From Symbiodinium natans (taxonomy: Eukaryota > Sar > Dinophyceae > Suessiales > Symbiodiniaceae): DNA of 64,000 bases. Positions 1 through 8,900 of this stretch are shown here, in pieces. The notes beneath the pieces are model-generated. The model saw only the letters and a list, made by a program, of their open reading frames with translations. It did no database searches and was not told the DNA's origin. The stretch spans positions 468,463 to 532,462 of the forward strand of contig CAJNDS010002076.1 in the NCBI GenBank assembly GCA_905221605.1. The letters are read 5' to 3'. Each line of letters opens with the position of its first letter. The stretch's first letter is position 1. Position numbers and translations under genes: made by a program.

Positions 1-362
1 GATCTCTGTATGAAGGGGGCTTCAGGAGTTTTGGCGACTCTTTGGCTCCTGACGTTTGAGAGGTTTTAGGGATCTCGGCTGTTTAGGTTTGGCTGTCTGC
101 TTTCAGCATCTTTGTATGTTTTGGGCCTTTGGAGCTTTCGGTCATTATGTGCTTTCCTTTCGGCGGCCGATTCAACGAGGTTTTTTCTCGATGTTGATGC
201 TTTCGGGTTGGACATGGTGAGCTTGTGAAACCCTTTGCCTGCACAAGGCTTGAGGCGTAAGCTCTCTTCACTCCTGTAGCCCTGAGAAGCTGTGGCTTAA
301 AGTTTTCCGACAGCTCCGAAATCTTCAGCCAAGCCCACAAAGTCCTCAGCCCTTAACCAAAC

Positions 363-500
363 TTTGAATCTTCGAAGTCAGCCGCCTCAGACTTCTTCCA
401 CCTCCTCTTCCGGGATAAGATCCTGGATCTCACCGCGGCCTTTCCGGCAGACGCCCGGATACTCGACCCCGAGACCAAACAGGCCGGCCCCTGGGAAGTT
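363..500 (+). CDS. UBA1: Ubiquitin-activating enzyme E1, candidate exon (SCCH half-domain)
   Basis: The frame that reads DFFHLLFRDKILDLTAAFP from about position 390 resembles the stretch of E1 just after the catalytic-cysteine region, where other E1s have a helix, a 'FP-D' motif and then a 'W' loop. This frame is open to about 505. The left boundary is uncertain; the likely donor is GT near 499. Continuity with the better supported E1 exons at 2604-3586 is inferred from strand and order. Further E1 exons expected between 510 and 2450 were not located with certainty. The adenylation half of the enzyme would lie left of the window. Confidence 0.5.
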
Positions 501-509
501 CAGGGGCGC

Positions 510-2450
510 TTCTTTGCATGCTGCGTGGGCTGTGGTTGCCGTGGTCTTCTAAAGAGCGAAGATTGCGGGGAGCACTTACAGTCTTGCCCACGAGCCACTG
601 GGCCCCCTTACAATCCCGGGCCTAGAGAGAAGTGGGTGACCCCAAAGAACGCTTTCAAGAATGCATGTGTAGACATTTTGAACCCATTTTTCCTTGGACC
701 AAAACTTGTGCCCTGAGTAGCCTGAGTGAGGACAAAGGTGCCTTCTGGTCAGGCCACAAGAGGCACAGAGGGGTGGGGAGGGGGGGAGCGCGTGCTCAGT
801 TGGCGATGCTGGCATATATATGATAGTCTTTAAATTAAATGAAAGATATTGGTGCCCATGTCTCTATGACGGGAGGTTTCCTCAGGCCACGACCTACAAT
901 CCGGAGAACGAGACGCACTGGCGATTTCTGGCCCCTTGCCTTGCTTTTCCTAGCCCAGAGATAGCCTACACATGCATACAGCGATTCGTCGATCCAGGTT
1001 TCCGCCACTGCCCTCTTCGCGGCCATGCTGGGTGCTGTTCCCGCGAAGACAGAGGGCGACAACTCCTGGTGCCAGGCTTCGGGAGCAACTACTGTATACA
1101 TCGTGACCAGCTGGCAGGTAAGATGGACAGACTGCTGTTTTAGGCCGGTATGGCAGTATATGGGGCTGACCAGGGAGTTTTAAATGCAAGAGGCACGGTA
1201 GGCGCGGGGCCATGTCAGTTGGCGGTTCTTTTGCTGCTCGCGAAGAGCTCAAGTCATTGCACATCCCTATATGTAGTAGAGACTGAAGCCAGCAACCGTC
1301 CGAATACAGAGTGCCAAAAAGTATTCACGCACATACATAAAATGAATACTTACAGGCAGGTATGCATACATGATGATTAGACACACATAAGATGCGAGCT
1401 ATAACCCAGGAGTTTTCAGGGTTTTGCTGAGTTGCAGCAAACCCCCGCGCCCAACACTACACCCTCAACCCATGGAGGGAGGGAGGGAGGGAGGGCGAGC
1501 AGGGGACATGGGAGAGGAGAAGGGAGAGGAGAAAGGAGAGGAGAAAGAGAGAAACAGAGAGCGTCAACACTGTGTGCAGGACATGCGCTCGAAGAGTTGG
1601 GCCGCGAGTTTGTCCAAGGCAAGGCCTCAAGAGAAGCGCCTGAGGGGCTCAGGGTGTTTCAGGGTCCTGTGTTCATGATTCATGAGCTTGGGTTGCTTTG
1701 GGTTCATCCTGCGTTCTCCATGTCTTCCAGGCCTGATTGGGAGACGGCAATGGGCCTCGTCAACCAATATAGCCACACTCGCAGGCTTCTTCATTCGATG
1801 ACATTGGGTCTTATGGTGTTTGATCCCAAGCCACCGTTCGAAGGCCCCTGAATCCGAGGCCCCTGACAGTCGATGTTCTAATAGGTTCTAGGGGCCACTT
1901 CGGCGTTTCACCCCCGTCCTTGAAAGCCGCGAGGAGCTGGCCGTTCCAGAGTATGTCGCAGGCGGGGTCAACATGGATGGCCGGGGCGCCCAGAGCTTGC
2001 CTTGATCTGGATCGCAGCTTTTCGTTGCACTGGAGTGGCCATCGAACTCATGTTGGACACGGCGAACGCCACGACCGAAGCCACAGCTTTGAAGCAGGGT
2101 TCGGCAGAGCGACATCCACTATTCTTTTAAAAAACAAGAACCAGCCCAACCTCGCCACCAAAACCTAAAACCGAGCTTGAGGTGATGCCACTGCAGGCGA
2201 CGTGACAACTGGGGTCAAGTCTGACTCCAAGGCTGGGTCGAATGCGTGGTGAACCGGTAGAAGCAGGAGCTTTGAAAACGTTGAGGAGTGCCACAATGCT
2301 TTTGATCTGAACACGAAAACTCCGTCACAACATAGTGACAGAGTGATGACGAGCTACATGATGAGGGTCCACGAGGGTCGCCGCCATCTTGTTTGCAACG
2401 TCGGTCATTGGTTTGCGGCTGGCATGGTCAAGCGTGGAGTTCACTTACAA
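510..2450. other. Presumed intronic DNA of the E1 gene, with possible unplaced exons
   Basis: There is no long coding frame. A purine-rich simple tract (GGGA and GAGAAAG repeats) occupies about 1474-1560. Two short + strand frames look exon-like but were not assigned: about 1903-1960 (reads FTPVLESREELAVPEYVA) and about 2037-2098 (reads VAIELMLDTANATTEATA). Either could belong to the E1 gene. Nothing else is supported. Confidence 0.3.
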
Positions 2451-2459
2451 GTGTGCAAG

Positions 2460-2522
2460 TGCATGAAGCGTCAGATTTGGAGGCTGTGCTCGCGGGGCTG
2501 CTGCAGAAGCTGGAGGCGGATG
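2460..2522 (+). CDS. UBA1: Ubiquitin-activating enzyme E1, candidate exon
   Basis: The reading frame gives ASDLEAVLAGLLQKLEAD. It resembles the helical segment that precedes the 'FEKDDD' region of E1 enzymes, where plant and animal E1s have a similar '(I/L)xxLIxKLE' helix. It lies 80 bases before the next E1 exon in the correct order. The donor is probably GC (at 2523 or 2526) and the acceptor is unclear. This entry rests on position and general helix similarity, so it is less certain than the next two exons. Confidence 0.45.
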
Positions 2523-2603
2523 CAGCAAAGGGCCGTTCAGCGTGTTTTGGTCTCCCTTTTGTGACAAGCTAATTAATCAGCTGAAGCCCTTGTCACGTCA
2601 CAG

Positions 2604-2654
2604 GCCTTCAAAGGCAAGGCGCTGCCGGCACTGGAGGAAGCGGATTTCGAGAAG
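2604..2654 (+). CDS. UBA1: Ubiquitin-activating enzyme E1, exon ending in DFEK
   Basis: This 51-base exon starts after CACAG|G and reads AFKGKALPALEEADFEK. It corresponds to the E1 segment just before the conserved 'KDDDxNFHxDFI' motif. The exon ends at AAG and the next bases are GATCC, so the intron appears to begin with GA. Joining to 2919 keeps the frame and rebuilds the conserved 'FEKDDD' transition of E1 enzymes. E1 activates ubiquitin by adenylation and thioester formation in the cytosol and nucleus. Confidence 0.75.
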
Positions 2655-2918
2655 GATCCGGCTTGAAAACGCAGCCATGCCATGTGCAACCCAGTCGAAA
2701 AAAGGGGTTGTATCAGTTGTCAGTTGTATGTATCACATCCCTCAAACCACACCTGCGAAATCTGCATCCTCCCCAAGTGCCCGTCAGCTTATACATGTCA
2801 CCGCGATTTCTTCCGAATGTTTCGTTGACATGTCGTTGTTGAGGGTGTAAAGGAAAACTGGAAGCTGGTGGTACCCACTATTCTCACTCATTGGACAGAC
2901 TTGCGACGCTTCCTGCAG

Positions 2919-3011
2919 GACGACGACTTTAACTTCCACATCGAGTTCATCACCCGCTGCGCGAACCTACGCGCGGACAACTACCACATTGCAAACTCTG
3001 ACTTCCACAAG
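2919..3011 (+). CDS. UBA1: Ubiquitin-activating enzyme E1, exon with the DDDFNFHIEFI motif
   Basis: After the acceptor CTGCAG|G the frame reads DDDFNFHIEFITRCANLRA and continues through a DFHK segment. This closely follows the E1 signature (DDD, then NFHxDFI, then a SNLRAxNY block and a DRHK-like end) in the second adenylation-fold region. The exon is 93 bases, exactly 31 codons, and ends at AAG with a GC donor at 3012. Joining to 3526 gives the expected 'HK-VKLVAGRI' sequence. The symbol follows the eukaryotic ubiquitin E1; E1 enzymes for other modifiers are less similar in this block. Confidence 0.85.
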
Positions 3012-3525
3012 GCTCACCTTCTAGCACTCAAGAGCAACATCTGGAGAACACATTGCGCATTTTTATGAACGCAGTTTAGGATTTTTGGCCATCAACGTGC
3101 ATTCTGCATGACATCCCGTATCTCATGAAAACTAACTGGCGGACTTATGAGATCTCTGACACTGAAACCCTTATCTCTGACCCCGAGTATCCTTGGAGAA
3201 ACAGGGCACCCTGTTTGACTGAATTGGGTTTATGAGGGATCTGAAAGAAGGGAACAAGCGGCCCCACTGGGCAGCGTAGTTTTTCATCTCGAACCTGTCC
3301 AGAATTCAACTCGATGTTTTGCCAGGTCTTGGGAAAAGAAACAGTTCGTATACATGTAAACATTCTGATACATTCCAACTGGCACGATTTAGGTTTGAAG
3401 TACATCCAAACAGAGATCGCAAAACAAATGGCTCCACCAAAATAGCAAACCACTTCCAATTGGGTTCTATTAAGGGTGTGCTCAGCAGCAGCAGCAGCAG
3501 CAGAATTTCTTCAATTCGCGCGAAG

Positions 3526-3586
3526 GTGAAGCTAGTTGCGGGACGCATCGTCCCTGCCATCGCCACCACCACTGCCGCAGTGTGCG
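3526..3586 (+). CDS. UBA1: Ubiquitin-activating enzyme E1, exon with the GRIVPAIATTTAAV motif
   Basis: After the acceptor GCGAAG|G the frame reads VKLVAGRIVPAIATTTAAV and then CG. The 'AGxIxPAIATTTAxVxGL' block is one of the most conserved parts of eukaryotic ubiquitin E1. The frame follows on in phase from the 3011 exon. The exon end is placed at TGC|G before GA, with low precision. The following E1 exon (LELYK region) was not found before 4985. A frame at about 3790-3900 (reads LRFSVTALPMRFISPF) could be a later E1 exon but is weak. Confidence 0.85.
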
Positions 3587-3599
3587 GATTAGCCCGAGG

Positions 3600-4770
3600 C
3601 TTTACTACAGGTTTTTTGCGTCTTCGGCGTCTTGTTCGTAGAGAGGCTGTCAGAGATCCTTGCAGCCTCAGAGACTCAGAGACACTCAGAGACACAGGCA
3701 TGTCAACGGGACAAGAAGTTTCATGCCTCGGGATTGGAGAAGAGACCCTGAGCCCCACATACCCCAGGAGCAGAACCGAAACACAGACTTAAACCTACGG
3801 TTCAGTGTTACAGCTTTGCCCATGCGCTTCATCTCGCCCTTTCGCCGGGGGAAGCCTGCGGCGGGTGCTGCGTCCTCTGCGGACGACGCTCTGGCAAAGG
3901 TCTTGGGGATGTCACTGGAGTCACATTAAGGGCTAAGCGGCTAATAACCATTCGTCAAGTAAGCCCTCAGCCTTATGCACTAAATCCTTGCAGCGTGTCA
4001 GCAACCTGTAAACTTGCACCCCAGTCCTCTGATGAATCTAGAACCATAAATCATAAAGTCGTGGATCCTTAATGCCAAGTCCCAAATGCTAACCGCAAGT
4101 GGACCTTGGTTTCGATGCATGTCGTCAGATACCAAGTCCGCTTCAAGTTTAGACGGATCCTGTAAGCTTGCTTCGAGCATCATCTGAACCCTTGGTGTCG
4201 ATGTTTATCATGCTCAAGTGTGGCATTTCTAAGCCGGATCTGTTTCTCTGGTGGCAACCCGCTAGTTCCGCTCATGTTCTAGGCCGCTTTCCTTCCAGCC
4301 GTTTTTTGTCTGTTGCCAGCAGCCAGTAGTAGTTTCGATCACAATCTGAACACCCTCATCTCATCGAGACTTGCGCAGGGCTTCTTCCACTACTGTTATT
4401 TCGTGGCCTTCGAAGTGCCACAGAAATACGCACACAATACGGACACGCCAAATCGTTCCTTCTCAAGCTGGTTTGATGTCTTCCGCAATTGGCTTTGCCT
4501 TGAGATTCGCCCTGGTCGTGTGCGCAGCGTGTGGTGGGGGCGGGGTTCAAAGAAAAGAAAGAGAAAACTTTGACAACACAACGAATAACATCGCGGACAA
4601 CAAGCAGCCATCGGTCAACTACCGTGTAAACCCTATATATATATATAAACTCTATATATACATTATATTCAAACCCTATTAATATACCCTCGATAAACTC
4701 TACAATTTACAGGCCTTATAAATCCCATCAACACTCTCTCCCACAAGCCGCATAACGCCCCATAATCCCA
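3600..4770. other. Non-coding or unassigned stretch left of the copia insertion
   Basis: This stretch holds short open frames only. A direct repeat of 'cagagacactcagagac' type is found near 3665-3695 and an AT dinucleotide tract at about 4634-4660. A frame at about 4352-4510 (+) has ordinary amino-acid composition but no recognised motif. No gene is called here. Confidence 0.3.
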
Positions 4771-4772
4771 AG

Positions 4773-4860
4773 GACGGCCAGGAAATTCTGGAGGCCGAAG
4801 CCCGCGAGGCGGCCGCCTCCGCGGAGCGGGCGGCACAAGAGGCACGGGAGGCGCGAAAGG
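4773..4860 (+). CDS. Candidate coiled-coil exon (A/E-rich), just left of the copia element
   Basis: After the acceptor CCAAG|G the frame reads DGQEILEAEAREAAASAERA and ends in AREARKG before a GC donor at 4861. The composition (Ala, Glu, Arg, few helix breakers) and the clean AG|G and GC sites suggest a real internal exon of a coiled-coil protein. The copia element begins 125 bases downstream and would therefore sit in the following intron. Similar + strand exons recur at 13877, 14428, 15217, 17475 and 18136, and may belong to the same gene. The protein is not recognised. Confidence 0.35.
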
Positions 4861-4979
4861 GCTTCTAGAGCGGTTTGGGGGTTGAGGGTTTATAAGCTTT
4901 AGGGTTTGGGGGTTTTGGGGCTTGGAGTTCAGCGGGTTTTGCGGTTTTTTTTCGTTTATGGGGTTCGGAGGGGCGGGGG

Positions 4980-4984
4980 GTTAG
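4980..4984. repeat. Target-site duplication of the copia element, left copy (GTTAG)
   Basis: The five bases GTTAG directly precede the left LTR. The same five bases directly follow the right LTR at 13653-13657. A 5-bp duplication is the usual product of Ty1/copia integrase. Confidence 0.9.
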
Positions 4985-5143
4985 TCTAAAACTAGAAGGA
5001 AGCAAACCCCTCCCCGGGGCGGGCCTCCAGAAGCTGGCGCCGAGACTTTTCTCGCAACGCTCGATCCACATACTCGTGTGCCTGCGAGAGGGCATACTGG
5101 GGGTCAAAAAGGGGGGAAGTTCCCGGAACCTTCAAGCTTTACA
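4985..5143 (-). repeat. 3' LTR of the copia element (159 bp)
   Basis: It matches 13494-13652 base for base. In element orientation it starts TGTAAAGC and ends TTTTAGA, so the ends are TG...GA and not the common TG...CA. The stop codon of the RNase H frame (TAA, 5141-5139) lies inside the first bases of this LTR. The purine-rich run ending at 5144 (AGGAAGAAAACC in element orientation) is the only polypurine-tract candidate and is itself coding. Confidence 0.95.
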
Positions 5144-5944
5144 CTGGTTCCGGTTTTCTTCCTACTATACAACAATCCCCGCCACTCTCTTTAAAGGTGA
5201 GCTTCAGCTCACTTTTGATGGTTCTCCACCAGCTTTCAGCTCGGAGAGGTTTTGTGAGGATATCAGCAAGTTGGGCTTCCGTCGGCACCCAGACAATCTT
5301 GCCGATGGACATAAGGTCTTCCCTGATTCCTGCTAGGTCTATGGCTAACCTCTTACAAGTCGGCACTCTAGGCACCCCATCTTTGACAAGGTGATCGTAC
5401 AAGCTCCTGCAGTCGCTCAGAAAACGTAGCTCGAAACGTGACTTCTTCCTGGCCAGCTTTCCGATCAGGAGGGTCTCCATGAACTTCGTGATGTAGTCGC
5501 CTGTTTCGGTCGCCGTGCAGCATGCCATTGTTTCTGCTGCAAAGGTCGAGCGGCATACTCTGTCACAAGCGCCACTCCGCCAGTCAACGATGCTCCCTTT
5601 GCTAGGAACTCCGCTCAGGACGCCGGAGTCTGCGAAGATGTACACACTTCCAAGCTGAGAAGCGATAGTGGAGTTAGCGCGCTTGGCCTTGGCATCTCGT
5701 CGACTCATTGCTCCAAACTGTATCAAGCCGTGGTCGTCTTCTTCTGCCGTCAAGCGATAGTACGGGTCCTCCTGGTTCTGCGGAACGTTGGCCCACCCAG
5801 CGTCATGGTAGCACAAGAGCACCGCCCGGTTGAGGTCGATCGGGTGGAACAGCAGCCCTTCATCTTTGAACTGCAGGGCACGGTTTGCCAACTGGTTGGT
5901 GAACTTTGTCGGGCACGGTTTGCCAACTGGTTGGTGAACTTGAC
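5139..5944 (-). pseudogene. RNase H tail of the copia polyprotein, out of frame with RT
   Basis: This frame carries the copia RNase H: a catalytic-type Asp in YHDAGWANV, a Glu in STFAAETMA, a later Asp in FLSDCRSL, and the conserved end VPTEAQLADILTKPL. It is not in frame with the upstream RT. A 31-bp sequence is repeated at 5876-5906 and 5911-5941 with four extra bases between, adding 35 bases. Removing one unit would make RT and RNase H continuous (the KFTNQLANRA segment appears twice). The frame runs to a TAA inside the LTR. Without a frameshift event the polyprotein would lack RNase H. Confidence 0.85.
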
Positions 5945-8900
5945 ATCGGCTATGGTCGGCTCTTTCTGTCGTTGCTGACTCATCGACACTCCAACCTGAA
6001 GGTCGGGACGACTTTGACTTGCAAGCCACGACAAAGCCCCGATGAGAGACATATTGTCGTGCTTCTGGACTTCGGAGGCCTCCTCGTGCTCGGCTACCCC
6101 CTTCTCGATCTCGACTTCGAACAGCCTCGTCCCGACGTAGCTGGACTGACCCACCTTCACATACTTCTCGAAGATCTGGATGTAGGACCCCACATAGTCG
6201 AAGCTTCCGGACTCCCATTCCTTGATAGGAAAGATCTTGCTCAACTCGTCCTTTATCATCGAACAGACATCGTCCTGGCCAATCAAGAGAACATCGTCGA
6301 CATGAACCCCCAAGTATCCGACTGGGGGGGACAGAGCTTCTTCGCCAGGAGTTTCTCCAGGAAGGACCTCTTGGACCATGAAGATGCATTGATCCAATGT
6401 GCATTGCACTATCCTCCAAGTCTTCCCTTTCCGCTGGATCTCCATGTTCTTGAGCGTGCCATGGAACTTGGTCCACCAAGCCGACGGCGAGTCGACTAGG
6501 CCGAAGATGGGCTTCCGAATCCTCAGAAGTTGTTCGGGATGCAAATGACCCAAACCGGTGCGGGGTTGACGGAGATATAATTCACGAGAGAGCTCTCCTC
6601 CGCAAAGAAAAGCTGCTGTCACATCTCCTGCGTGTCCAGTCCACCCATTCTCCAGGTTCGAGGCAAGGATCTGTAGGAGGAGGTGGATTCCCAACCGAGA
6701 TATCGTGGGAGCATGAGTAGGGAGGCCCTTCAGGAGGTCGGGGTCTTTGTGCCCACTTATCACTAACCTCGCCTTGTGCTTCCAACCGACATCTGGTTGT
6801 TCACGACGACGACTCCACAGTTTATCGCGGTAAGCGAACCTGCTGTTGAGGACCCTGTCGCTTCGAGTTCTCCAAACTTCACGGCTTTGTTCCACCGTCA
6901 AAGGCTCCAAGGCACCATGCTCAACATGTTCTTCCCACTGTTTCATTTCTGCAGCTCGGAATCCTTCATGTTGTTCTGGCGGGATCATGTTCCAGGGCAA
7001 CTCTTTCTCCAGGGCCTTTTCCTTTGCCCTAGGGGTTTTGGGGAGCTTGAGCATGAGCACATCCCTGACCCGATCATCTTCGCGAGGGGGCCCTTTCGTT
7101 CTGTGTCGTTTGGATACCTGAGGAGGGGGATCTTCTGATGCACGTCTCCGATCACCATCGCCAAGAGACACAGAAGCACCTTCTCGTCCATCTCCTGGAT
7201 GTAGAACTGGTTCTTCATCTCCCTCATCATCTCCGGCATACATCTCCTCGTCTGCGAAGTCGTGCTCCAAGAGGCGTTGCAAATCCTCCTGTGTTGCCCG
7301 GAGGGCGAAAGCCGCCCCCAGCTCTTCTCCGCTCGCCATACGGAGATGTTCTGGTGCAACGAGATGGCACCTCCCGGAAAAGGATACCCAGAAGTTCGGA
7401 CCTTCTCTGCCAATGATCACTCCTGGACCATGCCATTCCCAATTCTTGTTGTTCTTGGGCTTCCGATAAAAGAAAACGTGCATCCCAGTCTGGAACTCGG
7501 GCCCCGCCACTCTAGACCGTTGCAGCAGAGCACGACGTAGTCTGGCATCATTTTGACAGCGGAAGTAGACCTCTTTGGCGGACACCCGGAGGGAGTGTTC
7601 ACGGGCTCGTTGTCTGTCTCGGCTAAGGATGTGCTCCACGTGTTCGTCGTGCGGGCCATCCTTGAGGTCTTCGGGGAGATTCGGATCTCGACCCCAAACA
7701 GCCTGGGAAGGGCTATAACCAGAATCCCGTCTCAAAGTGTTCATGGCGGAGTTCACAGCGGTGAGGAGCATGCCCGACTCATCGATGGTGCCAGAGCGCT
7801 CGTCGACAAGTCGCGACCACACCTCCTTCCAGGTTCTAATGCATCTCTCCACGGACCCCTGCTGCCAGTGAGCTTGTCCTGCAATAGGTCGGATGAAGGT
7901 CCCATGCCACTCGCTGAACCTTGCCAAGCCCTTCTGGAGCCCGGATTCGAGGTCCAAAACCATGGATCCAGGAGCTCCAAAAGTGTTGCTCCACATCTGA
8001 CAAAAAGTCCCTTCCATCGCCTCTCCAGAGTGCCCTTGTAGTTCTCCAGCGATCGCATAGCCAGTACCGATATCAATTGCCATCAGCAGCTCAAGCTTAT
8101 CCCCGTGGCAATCGTACACGGTGAAGGCATCCACAGCAACGACTTGGTTGAACTCCAGAAGGTTAGGCATACTCGATGGTTTTGCGCTGCCCCCCCTCTT
8201 GTTCCTCTGGCAAACTTGGCATTTGATCTTCTTGCAGGCCTCCACAACGACCGGGTCGGCCCCAGCTAAGCGGAGATGGCGAGCGAGATCGGAGTTGGAA
8301 GGATGGCCCATGTTCTGATGGAGTCTCTTCAGAGAAGAACGAACTTCCGGGGCAAGCTTGTGGTCGCCCTCGAAGGTGATAGCTTCGGCTCCTCGTGGGA
8401 CTTCGTCGATCTCCTCAACGGTTGTCTTCTGTCCTTCGACCATGTAGGACTGGAACTCCTTGACAGGGAGATCAATGTTCTCCCAGGGCACATGATGGTA
8501 GTCGTTGAAGCGTAGGACGTGGGGTTCATCTTCTCTCGTTGAGTACCTGCCCTCGAACTTGTAGTAGAAGGAGACGAAGTCTTGTTGCACCCAAAAGGGA
8601 TCACCACGTTCTGCCTCAAACACCACGTTCTTCCCAAGCTCTATTGCCTCTTGGAGAGCTCCACCAATTTCCGGAAGGAATGCGGACACAGCGGGGCCAT
8701 GCACCCACACCACAGCGGGCTTGAAGTATTCAATCGTTCCTGACACTTCACTCCCATTCATCGTTCCATCTTCTCGAGTGAGTAGAGGCTCTGCAGTGTC
8801 GAAACCCATGTCTCCGACCTCCACAGTTTTAGAAAACCCCCCAATCTCGAAAAGGCTCACAGCCTCGCGACCTCTGGACAAGGGGAAGAACTCGGTGGAC

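Noticed and set aside
5945-6479. N-terminal part of the 446-codon minus frame before the RNase H
   Set aside because: Upstream of the 31-bp duplication this frame overlaps RT and has no RT motifs; only the part after the duplication is real.
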